Part shown: piece by piece, positions 34,775 to 41,646 of the stretch
Layout: each line of letters opens with the position of its first letter
Position numbering within the stretch: position 1 is the first letter of the stretch
Assembly (NCBI RefSeq): GCF_016654115.1
Contig: NZ_JAEQAZ010000001.1
Location: forward strand, 152,135 to 216,134
Origin: Streptomyces sp. MBT53
Lineage (GTDB): Bacteria; Actinomycetota; Actinomycetes; Streptomycetales; Streptomycetaceae
Reading direction: 5' to 3'
DNA: 64,000 bases
Program-made: the position numbers and the translations under genes
Notes under the pieces: model-generated
What the model was told of the DNA's origin: nothing
Seen by the model: only the letters and a program-made list of their open reading frames with translations
Databases searched by the model: none

Positions 34775-35914
34775 CTAGCCGTTCGAAGGGAGATGCAGGA
34801 TCCGCTTGGCGATGATGTTCCGCTGGATCTGGGAGGTGCCGCCGTAGACGGAGGCCGCACGGGAGTAGAGGTAGTCGCCGAACAACTCGCCGCCCTCACC
34901 GGCCAGTTCGGCCGGGAACACCTCAAGTGCCGTGTCGTAGAGCCGCTGTTCGGTCCTCGTCATCAGCAGCTTGTCCACGGAGGACTCGGGACCGGCGACC
35001 TGTCCGGCGAGGCGTTCGGCGGTGCGGCGGCGGGCGTGCGCCACCAGGACCTCGTAGTCCACGACACACCGGCCGATACGCGACAGCAGCCCGTCGGGCA
35101 GACTGCCGCGCCGCTCGGCGGCGAAGCTCCGCAGCCGCTCGACGAGCAGCCCGTACTTCGAGATGTGCCCGGTGTCGAGAGCGTTGCGCTCGTACGACAC
35201 CGTCGTCATCGCCAGTGCCCAGCCGACGCCCTCGGCGCCGACGCGCTCGGACTCCTCGATGCGGACGTCGTCGAGGAACAGCTCGCAGAACTCGTCGTCT
35301 CCGTTGGCCGCGCGCAGCGGACGTACCGTCACGCCGGGGCGGTCCAGGGGCAGGACGAACGCCGAGATCGACTTGTGGGCCGGTGCCGAGCGGTCGGTGC
35401 GGGCCAACAGCAGGCACAGGCCGGAGTACTGGGCGTAGCTGGTCCACAGCTTCTGGCCGCGCACCGTGTAGTGGCCGTCGTGCCGCTCGGCGAAGGTGCT
35501 CATGCCCGCCAGGTCCGAGCCGGCTCCCGGCTCGCTGAAGCCCTGGCACCACACCTCGTCACCGGCCAGCATCCGTGGCAGGAACCGCAGTCGTTGCTCC
35601 TCCGAGCCGAACTCCAGCAGAGCGTGGGCGAGATAGCCGATCCGGGGGACGCCCGGGGCCCGGCAGGCGCCGAGTTCGTCACTGATCGCGACCTGGTGCA
35701 GCGCGGTCAGGCCCCGGCCGCCGTAGCGCTCCGGGACGTCCAGGCCGACCCAGCCGCCCGAGTGCAGCAGTTGGTGCCAGCGGTGCAGGAAGACCGGGAC
35801 CGGTTCGCCCGACTCCCTTTCGGGGAGCGGGTGTTGGGCCAGCCAGGCGCGGAACTCGTGGCGCAACCGGTCCAGGTCGGCCGGGTCGCCGAAGTCCAGC
35901 GGAGTGTCGGTCAT
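34775..35914 (-). CDS. Acyl-CoA dehydrogenase (FadE, pair B, full-length partner)
   Basis: 379 residues, ATG 35914 overlapping the preceding stop. Motifs VPERYGGRGLTALHQ, WCQGFSEPGAGSDLAGMST, GQKLWTSYAQYS, VTVRPLRAANGDDEFCELFLDDV and the end YSRAASVYGGTSQIQRNIIAKRIL. It is a close paralogue of the pair A protein at 16767-17882, with the same WCQGFSEPG and YGGT-QIQRNIIA features. With the shorter subunit encoded just upstream (35911-36882) it should form an alpha2beta2 dehydrogenase for a bulky acyl-CoA. Confidence 0.9.
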   Translation of the reverse strand: MTDTPLDFGDPADLDRLRHEFRAWLAQHPLPERESGEPVPVFLHRWHQLLHSGGWVGLDVPERYGGRGLTALHQVAISDELGACRAPGVPRIGYLAHALLEFGSEEQRLRFLPRMLAGDEVWCQGFSEPGAGSDLAGMSTFAERHDGHYTVRGQKLWTSYAQYSGLCLLLARTDRSAPAHKSISAFVLPLDRPGVTVRPLRAANGDDEFCELFLDDVRIEESERVGAEGVGWALAMTTVSYERNALDTGHISKYGLLVERLRSFAAERRGSLPDGLLSRIGRCVVDYEVLVAHARRRTAERLAGQVAGPESSVDKLLMTRTEQRLYDTALEVFPAELAGEGGELFGDYLYSRAASVYGGTSQIQRNIIAKRILHLPSNG

Positions 35915-36882
35915 CGCGGCACCTCCGGTGCGGCCAGCGCGGGGAGCAGGTCGTCCGTCGTGGCGAGCAGCGTGGCGCCCAGCCGCACTTTGCGCAGATA
36001 CAGGTGCGCGATGTGCTCCCAGGTCTGGGCGATACCGCCGAAGACCTGCATCCCGGCGTACACCGCCTCCAGCGCCGAGGAGTTGACCTCCGCCTTGGCG
36101 ACGCGCGCCGCCGTCAGGGCCCGCTCCGGCGGCTCGTTGTCGAGAGACCAGGCCGCGTAGCGCGTGACACTGGTGCCCGCCTCCACCAGGACCGTCGCGT
36201 CGGTGAGGAGATGCTGTACGGCCTGGAAGGAGCCGATCGCCTGACCGTACTGGCGGCGGACGCGGGCGTATTGCACCGCCAGTTCCACGAACGAGCCCGC
36301 CGCGCCGACGAGTTCGGCGGTCACGAGGACGAGTGCGTAGGCCTGCCAGCGGAGTCGGTCCGGTTCCGTGAGACGACCGACGGTCTCCACGGGAGTGTCG
36401 GCCGGGACTGCGCGGATCGTGCGCAGCAGGTCGGTGCTCGGTGCCGTCGGGCCCAACTCGACCCGGGTGACCGTCCCGTCGGTGGTGACGCAGAGCGCGC
36501 TGTCGGCTCCCTCGCAGTCCCAGGCGACGAGATCCGCCGACTCCGGCCCGGGGAAGCGTAGTTCGCGGGTGAGCGCGACGGTGGGCGTCCCCGGCGAGGT
36601 GTCGTCGCCGAGCAACCGGAGCAGCTCCGGAGCGAGCAGGACCGTACCGAGCAGGGACGTGGTGAGCGGGTGGCGGCCGTGTTCCTCCGCGAGCAGTGCG
36701 CACTCCTGCGTGGTCGCCACCGGGGGAGACGTGCGTCGTAGATCTCGCAAACCCATGTCGTCCAGGGCCTGTTGGGCTGCCGAACGGGTCGCCGGCTTCA
36801 GCTCGTCGGCCGAGGTCACGCCGTGTCGGGGTGCGAGTGAGCGCACCATGTCGCGGACGAGGGCGAACTCCTCGCGCTCCAC
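35911..36882 (-). CDS. Short acyl-CoA dehydrogenase-like subunit (FadE, pair B)
   Basis: 323 residues from GTG 36882, which follows GAGGAGCG at the end of the hydratase gene. Shortened middle beta-domain; the C-terminal region has YARVRRQYGQAIGSFQAVQHLLTD and MQVFGGIAQTWEHIAHLYLRKVR, with no IYxGT segment or catalytic Glu. This is the ChsE1-like non-catalytic, FAD-contributing partner pattern. Paired by overlap with 34775-35914. Two such pairs in one locus (A and B) suggests two rounds of desaturation on a polycyclic acyl-CoA. Confidence 0.87.
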   Translation of the reverse strand: MEREEFALVRDMVRSLAPRHGVTSADELKPATRSAAQQALDDMGLRDLRRTSPPVATTQECALLAEEHGRHPLTTSLLGTVLLAPELLRLLGDDTSPGTPTVALTRELRFPGPESADLVAWDCEGADSALCVTTDGTVTRVELGPTAPSTDLLRTIRAVPADTPVETVGRLTEPDRLRWQAYALVLVTAELVGAAGSFVELAVQYARVRRQYGQAIGSFQAVQHLLTDATVLVEAGTSVTRYAAWSLDNEPPERALTAARVAKAEVNSSALEAVYAGMQVFGGIAQTWEHIAHLYLRKVRLGATLLATTDDLLPALAAPEVPR

Positions 36883-36884
36883 GC

Positions 36885-37685
36885 TCAGCGCTCCTCAGGG
36901 GGGTTCGCGCGCCGTTCGGCGCGGGCCGCGAGGTCGGTGATGATGCGGATGTGGTCGGGGTTGGTCATCGTGGCCCGCTCGGCCATCAGAGCCGCCTCCA
37001 TTCCGCCGCGCGAGACCTGCTCGACGACGGCGGCGAGGGCCAGCTTGGTGGCGCGGAGGGCCTCGGCGGGCTGGGCCGCGAGCCGGTGGGCCAGGGCGAG
37101 CGCCTCGCTCATGAGGTCGTCGGGCGGGACCGTGCGGTTGGCGAGGCCGAACTCGACCGCCTTGGCCGCCGGGATGCGGTCCCCGGTGAAGAGGTACTCC
37201 TTCACCCGCAGCAGGCTGGTGAGCAGCGGCCACAGGGTGACTCCGCCGTCGCCCGCCACCAGGCCGACCGACACATGCGGGTCCGCGAAGTAGGCGTCCT
37301 CGGCGATCAGTACGAGATCGCAGGCCAGGGCGAGGCTGCAACCCAGGCCCACCGCGGGGCCGTTGACGGCGGCGATCACCGGCAGCGGGAAGCGGATCAT
37401 CTCGGTCTGGATGGTGCGGTCGATCCGGATGGACCGCTCCCGCAACTCCGGGTCGGTGTGGTGCCGTAGGAGATGGTCGAAGTCGCCGCCCGCGCTGAAC
37501 GCCCGTCCCGCGCCCGTGAGGACGACGGCCCGGGCCTTCGGGTCGTCCGCCAGTTCGCGCCACACCTCCGACAGTCGTCGGTGCAGCTCCTCGGACACGC
37601 CGTTCAGCCGGTCGGGGCGGTTCAGGGTGACGATGCGGACGTCTCCGTCGGCGGCCACGGTCAGCACGGAACTCACCTTGCTCAT
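36885..37685 (-). CDS. Enoyl-CoA hydratase/isomerase 4, first gene of the nine-gene operon
   Basis: 266 residues, ATG 37685. Crotonase fold with AFSAGGDFDHLL and AVGLGCSLALACD; the first hydratase Glu is Ser and the region of the second reads DPHVSVGLVAGDGG with an Asp in the PaaG-like place, so isomerase or hydrolase-type chemistry is more likely than hydration. No Shine-Dalgarno sequence precedes the ATG, and the predicted transcription start is only 2-4 bases upstream (see promoter), so a leaderless or near-leaderless message is likely. Leads the operon running to 28075. Confidence 0.88.
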   Translation of the reverse strand: MSKVSSVLTVAADGDVRIVTLNRPDRLNGVSEELHRRLSEVWRELADDPKARAVVLTGAGRAFSAGGDFDHLLRHHTDPELRERSIRIDRTIQTEMIRFPLPVIAAVNGPAVGLGCSLALACDLVLIAEDAYFADPHVSVGLVAGDGGVTLWPLLTSLLRVKEYLFTGDRIPAAKAVEFGLANRTVPPDDLMSEALALAHRLAAQPAEALRATKLALAAVVEQVSRGGMEAALMAERATMTNPDHIRIITDLAARAERRANPPEER

Positions 37686-37694
37686 ACCGCGATG

Positions 37695-37722
37695 GTATTA
37701 AAGGTCAGACCGAAACTGTCAA
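37695..37722 (-). promoter_or_regulatory. Core promoter of the nine-gene minus operon with embedded GntR-type site
   Basis: On the minus strand TTGACA (37722-37717) and TAATAC (37700-37695) are separated by 16 bp, a good vegetative-type promoter. The spacer contains GGTCTGACC (37703-37711). A 20-bp block AAAGGTCAGACCGAAACTGT (plus strand, 37700-37719) is repeated exactly at 40653-40672 upstream of the operon that carries the GntR gene. Confidence 0.75.
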
Positions 37723-37739
37723 TGGTGTTGCACGAAGAA

Positions 37740-37754
37740 GAGAATCACATTCTC
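37740..37754. promoter_or_regulatory. Palindromic operator, site 5 (GAGAAT-CAC-ATTCTC)
   Basis: Perfect repeat 18 bp upstream of the -35 hexamer of the nine-gene operon and 26 bp after the GntR stop codon. Its position upstream of the core promoter differs from the sites at 11724 and 18351, which touch the start codons. Confidence 0.8.
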
Positions 37755-37780
37755 ATCTCCGGTGGGATCGGTTCTCGGCA

Positions 37781-38635
37781 TCAGTTCTCGGGATCGGTCA
37801 GCTCCACGCCGTCCCGGCGGTCCACCTCGGCGGCGGCCCGGGCGAAGCCGCACACGTGGCGGGTCATACGGCGCATCGCCGCCTCGCTGTCGCCGTCCCT
37901 GATCGCCTCGGTGATCCGGGCGTGCGCGCGGGCCGTGAGCTTGCGGATGTCCGCGTCCATGAACTGCTCGATGTCGGTGGCCGCGTGGATCGACTGCGAG
38001 AGAGCGCTCATGAACCCGATGAGGAGCTCGTTCTCACCGGCCCTCGCCACGGCGTTGTGCCAGTGGATGTTGGCGCGCAGGAACCGCTGGATGTCGTCCC
38101 CCGCCGCCACCAACTCCGCGTGCGCGTCGTCCAGTTCCGCGAGGTCGGCGTCCGTCCGGCGCCTGGCCGCCAGCGCCGCGCAGGCCGGCTCGATCGCCTC
38201 CCGGGTCTCGTGCAGGTCCTCAAGGCGGATCCGCTGACCCCGGATCACCAACCGCACGGTGTTCGCGAGCGATTCACGCCCCGGCCGGTGCACGAAGGCG
38301 CCGCCCCCGCGCCCCGGCCGGATCTCCAGGAGCCGTTCGACCTCCAGGACGCGCAATGCCTCGCGCACCGTGGCCCGGCTCAGTCCCGTCTGTTCGACCA
38401 GTTGCCGTTCCGGCGGCAGCGCCATGCCCTCCGTGAACTCCCCGGAGAGGATCCGCTCGCGCACCTCCGCCGCCAGCACGTCCGAGGCCTTGGGAACGGT
38501 GAGCGTGTCGAAGCGCGGCCGGGGCTCACCGGCCGCGGCGCGCCCCCGGGCGGTGCGGGAAGGGTGCTCGGCGCTCTGCACAGGTTCGGGCCTCTCGTCG
38601 CAGGCCGCGCTCTTCGGCCTCTTTGGCTGAACCAT
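37781..38635 (-). CDS. GntR-family (FadR/FCD subfamily) transcriptional regulator
   Basis: 284 residues, ATG 38635. N-terminal winged helix-turn-helix (about 50-115) with PERQLVEQTGLSRATVREALRVLE, then an all-helical FCD ligand domain containing the metal-site type histidines in NIHWHNAVARAG and HARITEAIRDGD. A 45-residue Arg/Pro-rich leader precedes it. It lies 44 bp after the SDR stop at 38680, so it may be the third gene of an autoregulated operon. FadR-type proteins bind GGTnnnACC, and that sequence occurs at 37703-37711 and 40656-40664, both adjacent to this gene. Likely a repressor released by an acyl-CoA or acid from the pathway. Confidence 0.9.
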   Translation of the reverse strand: MVQPKRPKSAACDERPEPVQSAEHPSRTARGRAAAGEPRPRFDTLTVPKASDVLAAEVRERILSGEFTEGMALPPERQLVEQTGLSRATVREALRVLEVERLLEIRPGRGGGAFVHRPGRESLANTVRLVIRGQRIRLEDLHETREAIEPACAALAARRRTDADLAELDDAHAELVAAGDDIQRFLRANIHWHNAVARAGENELLIGFMSALSQSIHAATDIEQFMDADIRKLTARAHARITEAIRDGDSEAAMRRMTRHVCGFARAAAEVDRRDGVELTDPEN

Positions 38636-38679
38636 TCAACACAGCACGCGCGCCCCCTGTCACATCACGGGACCGGCCG

Positions 38680-39447
38680 TCACATCACCATGCCGCCGTC
38701 CACCGGCAGCACCTGGCCGGTGATGAAGGAGGCCGCGTCCGAGGCGAGGAACACGAAACTGCCCGCGATCTCCGCCGGTTCCGCCCACCTGCCCAGCGGA
38801 ATCCGGGCGAGCATCTGGGCCGCGAACTTCTCGTCGGTCCGGATGGTCTGCGTCATGGGCGTGGCCGCGAGCGGGGCGAGCGCGTTCACCAGCACGCGCC
38901 GGCGCGCCAGTTCGCGGGCCAGGGACTTGGTCAGTCCGACGATCCCGGCCTTGGCGGCCGAGTAGTTGACCTGGCCCAGCGTGCCGACCAGACCCGCCGA
39001 CGAGGTGACGTTGATGATCCGCCCCTTCCCGTCGTCCGGGAGGAACGGCAGCGCGGCCTGCGCGCAGTGGAAGGTGCCCATGACGTGGATGTCGAGGACC
39101 AGGCGGAACGCCTCCTCCTCCAGCTTGTCGAACATGGCCGGGGCGATGACCCCGGCGTTGTTGACCAGGATGTGCAGCGTCCCGTCGGCGAGCGCCGCCG
39201 CGCGTGCCACGGCCGTATCGGCGGCGGACCGGTCCCGTACGTCGAGGGCGGCGCTGTCCGCCGTTAGGCCCGCCGCGTTGATCTTTCCGGCGACGGCCGC
39301 CGCGGCCGACTCGTCGACGTCGGTCACCAGCACCGCGGCGCCCGCGCGCGCCAGTGCCTCGGCGACGGCGGAACCGATGCCGCCCCCGGCGCCGGTGACC
39401 AGTGCCGACCGGCCCGTGAGGTCGAACAGCCCTGTGCTCTCGGTCAT
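38680..39447 (-). CDS. SDR-family oxidoreductase 6 (FabG-like)
   Basis: 255 residues, ATG 39447 directly after the acyl-CoA dehydrogenase stop (TGAATG). Classical motifs TGAGGGIG, NNAG, VTSSAGLVG, YSAAK and ITGQVLPVDGG all intact, matching a 3-ketoacyl or 3-hydroxyacyl-CoA dehydrogenase. Part of the GntR-controlled operon, together with a FadE. Confidence 0.9.
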   Translation of the reverse strand: MTESTGLFDLTGRSALVTGAGGGIGSAVAEALARAGAAVLVTDVDESAAAAVAGKINAAGLTADSAALDVRDRSAADTAVARAAALADGTLHILVNNAGVIAPAMFDKLEEEAFRLVLDIHVMGTFHCAQAALPFLPDDGKGRIINVTSSAGLVGTLGQVNYSAAKAGIVGLTKSLARELARRRVLVNALAPLAATPMTQTIRTDEKFAAQMLARIPLGRWAEPAEIAGSFVFLASDAASFITGQVLPVDGGMVM

Positions 39448-40614
39448 TCAGTAGCTCCTCGGGAGTCCCAGCGTGTGCGATCCCAGGTAGTTCAGGATCA
39501 TTTCCTGACTGATCGGTGCGATGCGCATGAGGCGGGCCTCGCGGAAGTAGCGGGACACGCCGTACTCCTCGGAGTAGCCCATGCCCCCGTGGGTCTGCAG
39601 GGCCCGGTCGGCGGCCGTGAACCCGGCGTCCGCGCACAGGTACTTGGCGGTGTTCGCCTCCCGCCCGCAGGGCTTCCCGTTGTCGTACAGCCAGGTCGCC
39701 TTGCGCAGCACGAGTTCGGCCGCGTCGAGGCGGGCCAGGGAGTCCGCGAGGGGGAACTGGATGCCCTGGTTCATGCCGATCGGGCGGCCGAAGACGACCC
39801 GCTCCTTGGCGTACCGCACCGCCTTGTCGAGCGAGGCCCGGCCGATGCCCAGGGCCTCTGCCGCGATCAGCATGCGCTCCGGGTTGAGGCCGTCGAGGAG
39901 ATAGCGGAAGCCCTGGCCCTCCTCGCCGACGCGGTCCTCGACGGGGATGCGCAGGTCGTCGATGAAGAGTTCGTTCGAGGTGACGGCGTTGCGGCCCATC
40001 TTCGGGATGGGGCGGATGTCGATCCGGTCGCGGTCGATGTCCGTCAGGAACAGGGTCATCCCGTCCGTCTTCTTGGCGACCTCGTCGGCCCTGCTGGTGC
40101 GGGTCAGGAGAAGGATCTTCTCCGACTCCATCGCCTTGGAGATCCACACCTTGCGGCCGTTCGCGACGTAGTGGTCGCCGTCCCGTCGCGCGTACGTCGT
40201 GATGCTCGCGGTGTCGAGTCCCGCGCCCGGTTCGGTGACGCCGAAACAGACGTGCAGATCGCCGTTGGCGATGCGCGGGAGGGTCCGGCGCTTCAGTTCC
40301 TGGGAGCCGTGCACCACCACGGGATGCATGCCGAAGATGGAGAGATGGATGGCGCTGGCCGCGTTCATGCCGCCGCCCGCCCGCGCCACCTCCTCGAGCA
40401 GCAGGCTCGCCTCGGTGATGCCTAGGCCGTGGCCGCCGTACTCCTCCGGGATCGTGATCCCGAGCCAGCCGCCGCCCGCGACGGTCTCGTAGAACTCCGT
40501 CGGGAACTCGTGCGCCTGGTCCTTCTCCATCCAGTACTGGTCGTCGAAGTCGCGCAGCAGTCCGGCGACGGACTTGCGGATCGTTTCCTGGTCCTCGGTC
40601 AGTTCGAAGTCCAT
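39448..40614 (-). CDS. Acyl-CoA dehydrogenase (FadE), first gene of the GntR operon
   Basis: 388 residues, ATG 40614 after AGAAGG. Motifs IPEEYGGHGLGITEAS, GVTEPGAGLDTASITT, GRKVWISKAM, LNPERMLIAAEALG with the likely catalytic Glu, VFGRPIGMNQGIQFPLAD, LQTHGGMGYSEEYGVSRYFREAR and the end ISQEMILNYLGSHTLGLPRSY. Full length, no short partner. The class resembles citronellyl-CoA/geranyl-CoA and branched-acyl dehydrogenases. It is likely induced when the GntR protein leaves the site at 40653-40672. Confidence 0.92.
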   Translation of the reverse strand: MDFELTEDQETIRKSVAGLLRDFDDQYWMEKDQAHEFPTEFYETVAGGGWLGITIPEEYGGHGLGITEASLLLEEVARAGGGMNAASAIHLSIFGMHPVVVHGSQELKRRTLPRIANGDLHVCFGVTEPGAGLDTASITTYARRDGDHYVANGRKVWISKAMESEKILLLTRTSRADEVAKKTDGMTLFLTDIDRDRIDIRPIPKMGRNAVTSNELFIDDLRIPVEDRVGEEGQGFRYLLDGLNPERMLIAAEALGIGRASLDKAVRYAKERVVFGRPIGMNQGIQFPLADSLARLDAAELVLRKATWLYDNGKPCGREANTAKYLCADAGFTAADRALQTHGGMGYSEEYGVSRYFREARLMRIAPISQEMILNYLGSHTLGLPRSY

Positions 40615-40652
40615 GCACGGACCCTTCTCCGGTTCCGGCTGCGAAACATATC

Positions 40653-40672
40653 AAAGGTCAGACCGAAACTGT
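40653..40672. promoter_or_regulatory. GntR-type operator in the promoter of the dehydrogenase-SDR-GntR operon
   Basis: Twenty bases identical to 37700-37719 (AAAGGTCAGACCGAAACTGT). On the minus strand a TGATAT -10 (40653-40648) follows at the same spacing as TAATAC in the other promoter; the -35 CCTACA is weak. Core palindrome GGTC-A-GACC at 40656-40664. Transcription would start about 25 bases before ATG 40614. The divergent DoxX-like gene (40735) starts 63 bp away. Confidence 0.75.
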
Positions 40673-40734
40673 AGGGGACCGATAAGGGCCTACCGTCGAG
40701 TAATATCGCGCGGCAGGCCATCAGAGGAGGAACC

Positions 40735-41118
40735 GTGCCACGGTCCGAACGCTCGTCGCTGCTGCTCGCCGGACTGCTGGCGACCGCGGGGGTCGCCCAC
40801 TTCGCCTCGCCGAAACAGTTCGACGCGACGATCCCGCGCGCCCTGCCGGGATCGCCCCGGACCTGGACCTACGCGAGCGGTGCCGTCGAACTGGCGCTCG
40901 CCGCCGGGATCGCCGTGCCGCGCACCCGGCGTACGGCCGCGCTGGCCGCGGCGGCGTTCTTCGTGGGCGTGTTCCCCGCCAATGTGCAGATGGCGATCGA
41001 CTGGCGGGACCGCCCGGCCCCGCAGAAGGCGGCGGCCCTCGGACGACTGCCCCTGCAGATACCCCTCGTGCTGTGGGCCCGTAGTGTCGCCAAAAACAAT
41101 GGGGAGGGACAATCGTGA
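40735..41118 (+). CDS. DoxX-like small membrane protein
   Basis: 127 residues, GTG 40735 after GAGGAGG. Four hydrophobic segments: LLLAGLLATAGVAHF, TYASGAVELALAAGIAV, AALAAAAFFVGVFPANVQMAI and the terminal LPLQIPLVLWARSV. HFASPKQFD is a frequent DoxX-family feature (the first helix ends in AHF). Members accompany redox systems. Its last 4 bp overlap the peroxiredoxin gene, which supports a shared role in oxidant defence. Confidence 0.8.
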   Translation: MPRSERSSLLLAGLLATAGVAHFASPKQFDATIPRALPGSPRTWTYASGAVELALAAGIAVPRTRRTAALAAAAFFVGVFPANVQMAIDWRDRPAPQKAAALGRLPLQIPLVLWARSVAKNNGEGQS

Positions 41119-41582
41119 GTGATCGCCTGAACGTCGGTGACAAGGTCGAGGACTTCACGCTGCCGGACGAGACCGGCGCGGAACGCAGCCTCATGGAACT
41201 GCTCGCCGAGGGGCCCGTGGTGCTCTTCTTCTACCCGGCGGCGCTGTCCGCCGGCTGCACCGCCGAGGCCTGCCACTTCCGTGATCTGGCCGCCGAGTTC
41301 GCGGCCGTCGGCGCCCGGCCCGTCGGCATCAGCGGCGACACGGTCGACAAGCAGCAGGAGTTCGCCGGGAAGAACGCCCTCGGCATGCCCCTCCTCTCGG
41401 ACGTCGACGGGACGATCCGGGAGCGGTTCGGCGTGAAGCGCGGGTTCTCGCTCGCGCCCACCAAGCGGGCCACCTTCGTCATCGGCGAGGACCGCACCAT
41501 CCTGGAGGTCGTCGCCAGCGAACTCCGTATGAACACCCACGCCGACCGCGCCCTCGCCGCACTGCGCGCCCACCGGAAGTGA
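41115..41582 (+). CDS. bcp: Peroxiredoxin Q (BCP) type thiol peroxidase
   Basis: 155 residues, GTG 41115 in a GTGA overlap. VVLFFYPAALSAGCTAEACHFRDL shows the peroxidatic Cys and a resolving Cys five residues later (C-x4-C), the atypical 2-Cys PrxQ arrangement; the canonical proline before the cysteine is replaced (SAGC). Also APTKRATFVIGEDR. Reduces peroxides and hydroperoxides using thioredoxin. Context: just downstream of the catabolic locus, so it may protect against flavin-derived peroxide, but coupling to that locus is not shown. Confidence 0.9.
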   Translation: MSDRLNVGDKVEDFTLPDETGAERSLMELLAEGPVVLFFYPAALSAGCTAEACHFRDLAAEFAAVGARPVGISGDTVDKQQEFAGKNALGMPLLSDVDGTIRERFGVKRGFSLAPTKRATFVIGEDRTILEVVASELRMNTHADRALAALRAHRK

Positions 41583-41646
41583 CACGGGGGCCGCAAATGC
41601 CGTAGCGCGGTTGATGCGATGCGGTACAGGGACCATCCTGGACGAT

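Noticed and set aside
33245..36160. A 971-codon open frame on the plus strand
   Set aside because: Antisense to the ligase and FadE pair B; no recognisable domain, low-complexity G/V/D/R composition.
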